From positions 1-64,000 of the forward strand of contig JAFYVB010000038.1 in the NCBI GenBank assembly GCA_017549335.1: a stretch of 64,000 bases of DNA. The letters are read 5' to 3'. A program made the translations under genes and the position numbers. This DNA is from Clostridia bacterium. GTDB lineage: Bacteria > Bacillota > Clostridia > Christensenellales > Aristaeellaceae. Numbering within the stretch: the stretch's first letter is position 1; every line of letters starts with the position of its first letter. Positions 35,460 to 42,101 of this stretch are shown here, one piece after another. The notes under the pieces were generated by a model. That model ran no database searches. It saw only the letters and a program-made list of their open reading frames with translations, and had not been told where the DNA came from.

Positions 35460-35569
35460 TACGGCAGCTTATAGAACAGTGCCGTAGTAACTCATACGTA
35501 TACAACGGAAGGTATCTTCCTGAATACTTTCTTACTGTACAGTATAACATAGCTTCCGCCGTTTTGCAA
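35460..35569 (-). promoter_or_regulatory. Promoter and structured leader of the importer ATPase operon
   Basis: Minus-strand TTGCAA (35564-35569), 17 bp, TATACT (35541-35546). The palindrome ACTGTACAGT (35534-35543) overlaps the -10. The roughly 95-nt leader has inverted repeats TACGGCA/TGCCGTA (35460-35486) and GGAAG/CTTCC (35509-35522). It does not match the purine riboswitch core. Confidence 0.5.
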
Positions 35570-35576
35570 AGGTTTA

Positions 35577-35614
35577 AAACAAAAAAACTGCGATGCCGAA
35601 GTTTGGCATCGCAG
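35577..35614 (-). terminator. Terminator after the substrate-binding protein gene
   Basis: Minus-strand stem CTGCGATGCC/GGCATCGCAG followed by seven T. Separates the binding-protein transcript from the transporter genes, consistent with higher expression of the binding protein. Confidence 0.85.
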
Positions 35615-35630
35615 CGAATTTCTTATGAAA

Positions 35631-36833
35631 TTACTTGATGTTGCCCAGGTATTCGACGGTGGCGTTGGTCACAGCGGGTTCGGCAGCGATATCGGCGGAA
35701 ACGGCGATGGTGCCTTCGAACATGGCCTTAACCATAGCGGCGTAGTCAGCAGTGCTGAACTTGCCTTCGACGAACTGGGTGGTGCCGGCGATCTGCACGT
35801 AGTTAGCGGCAGGATCTTCGGGATTTACCAGGCCCAGGGTGTCGATCTTGCCAGCGTACTTTTCCCAATTGCCGTTGATGATAACGTCAGTCAGGGTGTC
35901 GATGGTGGCGGGAGCGAGGCCCTTCATAGCGGAAGTGATGGTCAGGTCAGCCCACTTAGCCTTTTCGTCAGCGGGAGCATCGTCGCCGCCGGCGGCATAG
36001 TTGGTGATAACGCCAGCCTGGTCAACGTCAACGCCGATAACCTTGGCGCCGGCAACCTTCTTGGCAGCGTCAACAGCGGAGGTGTAGATACCGCCGCCGC
36101 AAGCGAAGACAACCTGAGTGCCGTTCTGGTACCAGTTGTCCATGTAAGCGGTGATGTCGGCGTCGCCGAAGAACTGGTTGCCGTAAACGTACTTAACGTC
36201 AACGTTGATGTTCAGTTCCTTCGCGGCAGCGTCGCAGCCCTGCACGAAGCCGAAGCCGTAGCGGATAACAGCGGGAACGGCCATGCCGCCCAGGAAGCCC
36301 AGCTTGGTGTAGCCCAGCTTAACAGCAGCGTAACCGGCCATGTAGCCGCACAGTTCTTCCTGATAGATGGCGCAGTAGACGTTGTCCATGTGCACATAGT
36401 CAGTCAGGGTCCAGTTGTCGGGGTTGTAGTCATAAGCCTGGCCGGCCAGAGCAACGCCGCCCTCGAGCAGGTCGCCGGCGCCAACGTCCAGAGCGATGAA
36501 CTTAACATCGGTGTATTCGCCGGAAACTTCAGCGATGGTGCCGCCGAAGGCATAACCGGGCATAACGATTACGTTGTAGCCGTCATCGATAGCGGCCTCA
36601 ACCTTGGCAACGCGGCCGGCGGTATCGTTGGTGTCGGGCTTGAAGTACTTGTATTCGACGTTGTACTTGGTGCCGAATTCAACGACGGCTTCCCAAGTGG
36701 TCTGGTTGAAAGACTGGTCAGTGATATCGCCGTAGTCGGTGATCATGGCCACTTTCATTTCTTCAGCGGAAGCGATGGACACGAGGCCCAGCATCATAAC
36801 GACCGCCAGAAGAAGCGCAGTAAACTTTTTCAT
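35631..36833 (-). CDS. BMP-family substrate-binding protein
   Basis: A 400-residue exported protein of the BmpA/Med/PnrA family (MITDYGDITDQSFNQTTWEA near residue 30), which binds purine nucleosides for ABC import. The N-terminal signal (about residues 1-23, ending SIASAEE) looks like a signal peptidase I site; there is no lipobox cysteine, which is unusual because Gram-positive binding proteins are normally lipoproteins. The start at 36833 follows AGGAGGAG. It precedes, but is terminated separately from, the ATPase and permease genes. Confidence 0.88.
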   Translation of the reverse strand: MKKFTALLLAVVMMLGLVSIASAEEMKVAMITDYGDITDQSFNQTTWEAVVEFGTKYNVEYKYFKPDTNDTAGRVAKVEAAIDDGYNVIVMPGYAFGGTIAEVSGEYTDVKFIALDVGAGDLLEGGVALAGQAYDYNPDNWTLTDYVHMDNVYCAIYQEELCGYMAGYAAVKLGYTKLGFLGGMAVPAVIRYGFGFVQGCDAAAKELNINVDVKYVYGNQFFGDADITAYMDNWYQNGTQVVFACGGGIYTSAVDAAKKVAGAKVIGVDVDQAGVITNYAAGGDDAPADEKAKWADLTITSAMKGLAPATIDTLTDVIINGNWEKYAGKIDTLGLVNPEDPAANYVQIAGTTQFVEGKFSTADYAAMVKAMFEGTIAVSADIAAEPAVTNATVEYLGNIK

Positions 36834-36880
36834 GAGAATCTCCTCCTGAATTTTCCCCATAATGGGGTTAGTTTAATGGT

Positions 36881-36909
36881 AGTATAGCATAAACCTGCTC
36901 TATATGCAA
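36881..36909 (-). promoter_or_regulatory. Promoter of the substrate-binding protein gene
   Basis: Minus-strand TTGCAT, 17 bp, TATACT, with a TG extended -10 (TGCTATACT). Confidence 0.6.
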
Positions 36910-37120
36910 CGATAACTCGAAAAATTAACAAATTTTGCACATCTGTTCCAATTATGCCATACTTTATATAAACAGAATATAGAAAGAAGGCGCATTATGC
37001 GCCCGTTTTTTATACGGGTTGATCCGGTGGGTGCGGAGGGGCGGTTTTGCCCTGCTGCCGGGAAATGTATTCCGATGATCGCGGCGCTTCCGGTTCCCTT
37101 TATGGACTGAAAAAAACATG

Positions 37121-37173
37121 TTGACAAGTTAACTTGGCAATGATATACTGCAATTGCAAAGAAAACTTGGCAA
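37121..37173 (+). promoter_or_regulatory. Consensus promoter with operator, DUF6442-Xre unit
   Basis: TTGACA (37121-37126), 17 bp, TATACT (37144-37149). The palindrome CAAGTTAACTTG (37125-37136) overlaps the -35, and AACTTGGCAA is repeated at 37131-37140 and 37164-37173, flanking the -10. Likely bound by the Xre protein of the same operon. Confidence 0.75.
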
Positions 37174-37186
37174 AGGAGATTCAATT

Positions 37187-37519
37187 ATGAACAAGGAAGA
37201 TATTTTGAAGGCTGCGCGCAAGGAAAACGGCAACCAGGATCTGGTAGAGGAAAAAGAAAGGGTGGAAAGCGGCTTTAATGCCTTCGGTGCGGGGCTTTCG
37301 CTGTGCATGATCGTGATGGCGCTGAGCAATATCCTCGCGGGCAGGCAGGAAACGGGCGCCGCCTTTGTTTATTGCGGTATGATGTTTGTTCATCTGCTGT
37401 CCCGTTACGGCATCAGAAAAACCCGCAAGCGTCTGGCGGCTGCGGTGATTTGCGGTATCATCGCGCTGGCGCTGCTGGTGGTGTACGTTCTTCAGCTTAA
37501 GGGTGTGGTGCAGCCGTAA
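37187..37519 (+). CDS. DUF6442 membrane protein
   Basis: A 110-residue protein with a charged N-terminus (MNKEDILKAARKENGNQDL) and three hydrophobic segments (about residues 32-48, 55-70 and 84-104). It matches the DUF6442 pattern commonly found in front of a small Cro/CI regulator in Firmicutes. Its stop overlaps the regulator's ATG (TAATG). The family function is unknown; the pair is controlled from a consensus promoter with an operator. Confidence 0.7.
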   Translation: MNKEDILKAARKENGNQDLVEEKERVESGFNAFGAGLSLCMIVMALSNILAGRQETGAAFVYCGMMFVHLLSRYGIRKTRKRLAAAVICGIIALALLVVYVLQLKGVVQP

Positions 37520-37725
37520 TGGAAAACGAACTTGTATTAAAAAACTGCCTGAAGGAAGCACGGCAGGAAAAAAAGCTTTCCCAAAGCGCGCTGGCGGAAA
37601 TGGTGGGTGTGTCCCGTAACACCATCAGCTCCATCGAAACGGGGCAGTTCAGCCCCACCCTTAAGCTGGCGATGGTCATTTGCATTGCGCTGGATAAGAA
37701 AGTGGAAGAGCTGTTTTACTTTTAA
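37519..37725 (+). CDS. Small Cro/CI-type (Xre) regulator
   Basis: A 68-residue protein that is almost only a helix-turn-helix: EARQEKKLSQSALAEMVGVS, then RNTISSIETGQFSPTLKLAM. The C-terminal KKVEELFYF is typical of the stand-alone family often annotated YozG/Xre. It is translated with the DUF6442 gene and is the natural candidate to bind the CAAGTTAACTTG operator upstream. Confidence 0.85.
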   Translation: MENELVLKNCLKEARQEKKLSQSALAEMVGVSRNTISSIETGQFSPTLKLAMVICIALDKKVEELFYF

Positions 37726-37781
37726 TTAAAAATTCCGCTGGGAGGCGGTACTTCGTAAAAAGTTTTCTTAATTTAGAGCAA

Positions 37782-37817
37782 TGAACCTTCCGACAATTCT
37801 CGGAAGGTTCATTTTTT
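37782..37817 (+). terminator. Terminator of the DUF6442-Xre operon
   Basis: TGAACCTTCCGA pairs with TCGGAAGGTTCA around CAATTC, followed by six T. Its 3' edge overlaps the end of the convergent controller gene. Confidence 0.85.
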
Positions 37818-38012
37818 CTTGAATTCTTCGCCTGTTATCAAAAAATTGATAGAAACATTGAAATATTGCGACATTTCTACAAGCAATGAAAGCGAGGGTT
37901 CTCTTTTACCATTTTCATAATAAGATAAAGATTCACGAGAAATGTGTAAATCCATAGCAACCTTTTGCTGATTTAGGTTACGTTGCTTTCGGATAAGCCT
38001 TAATCCAGTCAT
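37809..38012 (-). CDS. Xre controller protein of the methyltransferase/nuclease island
   Basis: A 67-residue helix-turn-helix protein (GLRLIRKQRNLNQQKVAMDL, then SRESLSYYENGKREPSLS). Size and position, divergent from a methyltransferase gene, resemble the C (controller) proteins of restriction-modification systems. The start at 38012 gives a short leader; the longer frame to 38153 would run into the methyltransferase gene. Two inverted repeats between the genes are its probable binding sites. The sequence is AT-rich like the rest of the island. Confidence 0.75.
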   Translation of the reverse strand: MTGLRLIRKQRNLNQQKVAMDLHISRESLSYYENGKREPSLSLLVEMSQYFNVSINFLITGEEFKKK

Positions 38013-38032
38013 TAAATCACCCTTGATTTCAT

Positions 38033-38073
38033 TGTAACCTTTTGTTACAATGAAAATGTAACAGTTTGTTACA
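38033..38073. promoter_or_regulatory. Paired operators between controller and methyltransferase
   Basis: TGTAAC-N5-GTTACA occurs twice, at 38033-38049 and 38057-38073, centres 24 bp apart, in the 78-bp divergent region. This is the layout of C-protein operator pairs. Confidence 0.7.
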
Positions 38074-38090
38074 TAACGGAGGGCGAATTT

Positions 38091-39125
38091 ATGGCAGGAA
38101 ATAGTCATTTGCATAATGCGAATAAAAACAAAAAGGACGAGTTTTATACTCAACTGGCTGATATAGAATTAGAGTTAAAACATTACAGAAGGCATTTCAT
38201 GGGTAAAACTGTTTTCTGCAATTGCGATGATCCATATGAAAGCAATTTTTTCAAATACTTTGCAATGAACTTTAGCTTTTTAGGACTTGAAAAGTTAGTT
38301 GCTACTTGCTATATGGGTTCTCCCGTTGTTGGGCAACAGTTTGAACAACTGTCTATTTTTGATGTTTTGCAGAGTGATGAGAACACTCCTAAAAAATTTC
38401 CGTATAAAATTGAGATAACCGAAGTAAATGATATTAATGGAGATGGTGCAGTTGATCTAACTGATGTTGAATATCTGTTGCGAAACAAAAATAATGTTTT
38501 GACTTTGCTTAACGGGGACGGAGATTTTCGTTCTCCCGAATGTATTGAGATTTTGAAACAAGCAGATATTGTTGTTACAAATCCGCCGTTTTCATTGTTT
38601 AGAGAATTTATATCACAGTTAATTGAATATAATAAACAATTTCTTGTTATTGGAAATGTTAATGCAATAACTTACAAAGAAATTTTCCCGCTAATAAAAG
38701 AAGATAAATTGTGGATGGGTTATTCCATACATAGTGGAGATAGAGAATTCAGAGTTCCAAATGATTACCCCTTAAATGCTTCTGGTTATCGTATTGACGA
38801 AAATGGATATAAGTATATTCGGGTTAAAGGTGTTCGGTGGTTTACAAATATGGATTATGTTGAAAGACATACCGACCTTGATATGTGGAGAAAATACACC
38901 CCCGAAGAATATCCCAAATATGATAATTATGATGCAATAAATGTTGATGTTACTGCTGACATTCCCGAAGACTACTACGGAGAGATAGGAGTGCCCATTA
39001 CATTTCTTGATAAGTACAATCCCGACCAGTTTGAGATTATTCGATTTCGAAAAGGTGATGATGGCAAAGATTTATGTATTAACGGAAAGTGTCCGTATTT
39101 TAGAATAATCATAAGGAGGAAATAA
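38091..39125 (+). CDS. EcoRI-family adenine-specific DNA methyltransferase
   Basis: A 344-residue protein resembling the EcoRI methylase family. The opening KNKKDEFYTQLADIE, the DDPYESNFFKYFA segment (residues 46-58) and the catalytic NPPF (residues 164-167) in ADIVVTNPPFSLF are the landmarks; NPPF marks N6-adenine methylation. Residues 114-125 (DINGDGAVDLTD) form an EF-hand or dockerin-type calcium loop, unexpected in a cytoplasmic enzyme. It lies 3 bp before a DUF262-HNH nuclease gene and opposite an Xre controller. It probably protects host DNA from the nuclease; the site recognised is unknown. Confidence 0.85.
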   Translation: MAGNSHLHNANKNKKDEFYTQLADIELELKHYRRHFMGKTVFCNCDDPYESNFFKYFAMNFSFLGLEKLVATCYMGSPVVGQQFEQLSIFDVLQSDENTPKKFPYKIEITEVNDINGDGAVDLTDVEYLLRNKNNVLTLLNGDGDFRSPECIEILKQADIVVTNPPFSLFREFISQLIEYNKQFLVIGNVNAITYKEIFPLIKEDKLWMGYSIHSGDREFRVPNDYPLNASGYRIDENGYKYIRVKGVRWFTNMDYVERHTDLDMWRKYTPEEYPKYDNYDAINVDVTADIPEDYYGEIGVPITFLDKYNPDQFEIIRFRKGDDGKDLCINGKCPYFRIIIRRK

Positions 39126-39128
39126 TAT

Positions 39129-40268
39129 ATGGATATACAGCTGCACGAAATATCCGTTAGAGATGTTTTTGGCGGATATTTTAACGATGAAGAAAGTGGA
39201 CAAGTTGTTGCCTACGGTGGTAAGTTGAATGTTCGTCCTGCATATCAAAGAGAGTTTGTTTATGACATTAAAAAGAAAACTGCCGTTATGAATTCCATTC
39301 TCCATAATTTTCCGTTGAATGTTATGTATTGGTCGGAAAACGAAGATGGCACTTTTGAAATGTTGGACGGTCAGCAAAGAACCATATCAATTTGTGATTG
39401 GCTGGATAACGGATATTCAATTTTTGCCAATCCAAATTCTCCGTTGACACCCTACTATGGACATACATCAAAGGAAATCACGGAACAGGTGCTTGATTAT
39501 AAATTGATGATTTATATTTGCAAAGGCACTGACACCGAGAAATTGGATTGGTTCAAAATCATAAACATTGCCGGAGAGAAACTAACCGAGCAAGAGCTTC
39601 GCAACGCCATTTATACGGGTGAATGGTTGAGCGACGCTAAAAAGTATTTTAGCAAAAACCAATGTATCGCATATAAAATTGGCGAAAAATATATGAACGG
39701 TTCAACCATAAGACAAGATTATCTGCAAACCGTTTTAGATTGGGTATCAGCAAATGAAAGCAAAACTATTGAACAGTATATGGCAGAACACCAACACGAC
39801 ACCCATGCAACTCCGTTAAAGCTGTATTTCAAGACTGTTATCGATTGGATTGAATTCACTTTCCCCAAATACCGAGCAAAACTAATGAAAGGGTTGAACT
39901 GGGGCATTCTCTATAATAAATACGGAAACAACATCTATGATCCTAACGAGTTAGAAAACGAAATCATCCGTCTTCTACAGGATGATGATATTACTAAGCA
40001 AAAAGGCATTTACGAATATTTGCTAAGTGGTAAAACCAAAGAAAAGGCATTGTCAATCAGAGCATTTACCGATAACGAAAAAATGACAATGTATGAAAGA
40101 CAAAAAGGGCTCTGCCCTATGTGTAGGGCAGAGGGTAAAGATATTGTTTGGGCATTTGAAGATATGCATGCTGACCATAAAATGCCATGGAGCAAAGGCG
40201 GTCATACCACACTTGACAATGGACAAATGCTTTGTCGCGAACATAACCTCAAAAAATCGGATATATAG
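39129..40268 (+). CDS. DUF262 and HNH-domain nuclease
   Basis: A 379-residue protein. The N-terminal half is a DUF262 (ParB/sulfiredoxin-like) domain, with VRPAYQREFVYD at about 35-46 and DGQQRTIS at 80-87, the motif tied to NTP binding or hydrolysis. The C-terminus (about 324-379) is an HNH nuclease: CPMC (329-332), HADH (347-350), N364 and CREHN (369-373). DUF262 nucleases occur in GmrSD and SspE, which sense modified DNA. Pairing with an EcoRI-family methyltransferase suggests a restriction enzyme that respects or reads that methylation. AGGAGGAAATAAT precedes the ATG. Confidence 0.88.
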   Translation: MDIQLHEISVRDVFGGYFNDEESGQVVAYGGKLNVRPAYQREFVYDIKKKTAVMNSILHNFPLNVMYWSENEDGTFEMLDGQQRTISICDWLDNGYSIFANPNSPLTPYYGHTSKEITEQVLDYKLMIYICKGTDTEKLDWFKIINIAGEKLTEQELRNAIYTGEWLSDAKKYFSKNQCIAYKIGEKYMNGSTIRQDYLQTVLDWVSANESKTIEQYMAEHQHDTHATPLKLYFKTVIDWIEFTFPKYRAKLMKGLNWGILYNKYGNNIYDPNELENEIIRLLQDDDITKQKGIYEYLLSGKTKEKALSIRAFTDNEKMTMYERQKGLCPMCRAEGKDIVWAFEDMHADHKMPWSKGGHTTLDNGQMLCREHNLKKSDI

Positions 40269-40275
40269 TATTTCA

Positions 40276-40316
40276 TAAAATACAAAAGGCTCTTTTTGAT
40301 AAGAGCCTTTTGTATT
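40276..40316 (+). terminator. Terminator of the defence island
   Basis: A long stem, AAATACAAAAGGCTCTT with AAGAGCCTTTTGTATTT around TTTGAT. The remaining 130 bp to the next gene hold nothing recognisable. Confidence 0.85.
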
Positions 40317-40445
40317 TACGAAATGCACTTACAATAATTGAAAGTGTCATAGAGGGTTGCGCTTTTTGAAAAGTGTGTAAAAACAAAAACAGCATAGTCC
40401 ATAACTATATCGTTAAGCGAGGTGGCTCAACGGCAGCCTTTTTCA

Positions 40446-41198
40446 TTACAGTTCAAGGGTGATGTCCAGCCCGTAGTGGTCGGAAGGATATTTTCCGTCA
40501 AAGACGGTACGGATGATTTTCTGATCCACGGGGGTGACGCCCTCGGACACGAAGCAAAAGTCGATGTGGGAATGTTCATGCTTTTCGGGGCAGTAGCCGT
40601 GGAAGGTTTGGGAAAGATCGCGGCGGGTGACGGCGTTCACGTCGGTAAAGCCGCGGCAGATCGCCTGATATCCGGGCGAATCGGGCAGCATATTGAAATC
40701 GCCCGTGATGAAAGCGGGATAGGGAGAAATGAGTTTCTTGCGCTCCAAAATCAGCTTGCTGCTTTTCACCTGCCCGTCGTCGCCAAAGCCGTAATGGGTG
40801 TTCATGAAGGTGAAGCGCTTGCCGCTTTTGTGCTCGAGGATCACCCATTCGCAGATACGGTGGCAGTTGTAGCGCTCATCCCAGCCCCGGGATTCTGTTT
40901 CCGGGGTGTCCGACAGCCAGAAATAGCCCTTGTCAAGGCAGGTAAAAGCGTCGCGCTTCCACAGGATGGGCGCGGATTCCGGGGATTCCGTGGAGCGGTA
41001 TTTGTTGAAGATTTCGTAGTCTGCGCCGAAATATTTTTCGATATGCGCTTCCCAGGCGGGACGGTATTCCTGCAGACCGATCAGATCGGGCGCGAGGGGG
41101 GCGATGGCGGCGTGCAGACGGGGCGCGCGCTCGGGAATGGAGTGCCCGTCCTTGTCATCGCAGCAGCGGATATTAAAAGAAACAATTTTCAGATGCAT
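40446..41198 (-). CDS. Endonuclease/exonuclease/phosphatase family protein
   Basis: A 250-residue protein with all the EEP motifs: KIVSFNIRC at the start, the metal glutamate in LIGLQEYRP (about 40-48), FMNTHYG (about 130), ITGDFNMLP (about 158), SHIDFCF (about 211) and PSDHYGLDI near the end. Members cleave phosphodiesters in nucleic acids, lipids or nucleotides; the substrate cannot be told. No signal peptide is present. It lies 15 bp downstream of the AraC regulator on the same strand, probably in one transcript. Confidence 0.88.
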   Translation of the reverse strand: MHLKIVSFNIRCCDDKDGHSIPERAPRLHAAIAPLAPDLIGLQEYRPAWEAHIEKYFGADYEIFNKYRSTESPESAPILWKRDAFTCLDKGYFWLSDTPETESRGWDERYNCHRICEWVILEHKSGKRFTFMNTHYGFGDDGQVKSSKLILERKKLISPYPAFITGDFNMLPDSPGYQAICRGFTDVNAVTRRDLSQTFHGYCPEKHEHSHIDFCFVSEGVTPVDQKIIRTVFDGKYPSDHYGLDITLEL

Positions 41199-41213
41199 GG
41201 CGGTTTTCCTTTC

Positions 41214-41981
41214 TCACAATTTTTTGCTGCGGGCATATTCGCGGGGGGTCTGCCCGTAATGCTTCTTGAATGAACGGCAGAAGGATGCGGTATCGTAAAA
41301 GTGCGTATCTCCGGCAATTTCACCGATGGATCTGTCGGTGGATTCCAAAAGATAGGCGGCCCGTGCAAGCCGCGTCTTTTGCCGGAACTGCAAGGGCGAA
41401 AGGTTCAGGTGCAGATGAAACAAAGCGCGCAGGCTGCTTTCACTTACAGAGCAGCGGCGGGAGATGGCACAAACGGAAAGATCTGTTTCCTGCAAAAGGG
41501 CGCAGGCTTGCTCCAGCACCGCGGAATACGGCTCTTGCTGCGGGCGAATGATCTCATCCAGCAAAAGCAGGAGTTCCCCCTGCTGACGCACCGGCGAAAG
41601 GGGCTGCAGGCGATGATGATGGACGATCCTGCGGAAATGTTCGGCGTGTTCGGCTGGGAGGCCATGCCGAAGAACGGTGGGCAAAACAGGCGCGCCGTTC
41701 AGGGAAGAAGCGGTGAAATTGATCAGGTAATTATCAATGGAACCGCGGGAGAGCAGAAAAACAGCCTTGTAGCGGCAGCCGCACGGCAGATATACAACGT
41801 CGCCGGCATGGGCGTGCAGCGTGTGGGATTCGGATACAAAATCAATATGTCCCGATGTGAGGAGCATCAGCCCGTGATCGGGACGCGGATTTTTAAGATA
41901 ACTGAAGGATTCCTGCGTCCAGTGCTGTTTGAGCGTTTTTGTAACCGAAAGATTGATAAGGGAGGAAAATGCGGCTTCCAT
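41214..41981 (-). CDS. AraC-family transcriptional regulator
   Basis: A 255-residue protein. The N-terminal half is a cupin-like ligand domain (LMLLTSGHIDFVSESHTLHA), and the C-terminal hundred residues hold the two AraC helix-turn-helix motifs (VCAISRRCSVSESSLRALFH and EIAGDTHFYDTASFCRSFKK). The start at 41981 follows a GAGGTG site. It is divergent from a GH30 glycosidase and probably responds to a sugar or glycoside to control it. Confidence 0.9.
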   Translation of the reverse strand: MEAAFSSLINLSVTKTLKQHWTQESFSYLKNPRPDHGLMLLTSGHIDFVSESHTLHAHAGDVVYLPCGCRYKAVFLLSRGSIDNYLINFTASSLNGAPVLPTVLRHGLPAEHAEHFRRIVHHHRLQPLSPVRQQGELLLLLDEIIRPQQEPYSAVLEQACALLQETDLSVCAISRRCSVSESSLRALFHLHLNLSPLQFRQKTRLARAAYLLESTDRSIGEIAGDTHFYDTASFCRSFKKHYGQTPREYARSKKL

Positions 41982-42020
41982 ACGTTTCACCTCTTTGACC
42001 ATTATAAATCAGTTTGGCGA

Positions 42021-42083
42021 AAAATACAATTAATTTGATGAAAATACAAGGAAAATCGGTTGTATATATGATATTATATACAA
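42021..42083. promoter_or_regulatory. Candidate AraC-type operator region
   Basis: AAAATACAA occurs at 42021-42029 and 42041-42049, 20 bp apart, as AraC-family half sites often are. TTGTATAT/ATATACAA forms an inverted repeat at 42060-42083, overlapping the expected GH30 promoter. Confidence 0.5.
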
Positions 42084-42101
42084 AAAAGAGAGGTGATTTA
42101 C

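Larger units (their letters stand above)
36834..37186. other. Intergenic region between divergent units
   Basis: 353 bp without a gene. It holds the substrate-binding protein promoter, a small hairpin CCCCAT/ATGGGG near 36855-36867 next to its ribosome site, a short terminator-like stem GGCGCA/TGCGCC with six T at 36989-37011 (+), and the operator-promoter of the DUF6442 unit. No RNA gene is recognised. Confidence 0.7.

Noticed and set aside
33846..35474. 542-codon plus-strand frame opposite the ABC ATPase
   Set aside because: Antisense to a protein with clear Walker motifs; no motifs of its own.
35439..35569. Purine riboswitch before the nucleoside importer
   Set aside because: Hairpins are present but the conserved three-way junction and loop sequences are not seen.
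38430..38466. Dockerin domain indicating a cellulosome
   Set aside because: Only one calcium loop is present, inside a cytoplasmic methyltransferase with no signal peptide.
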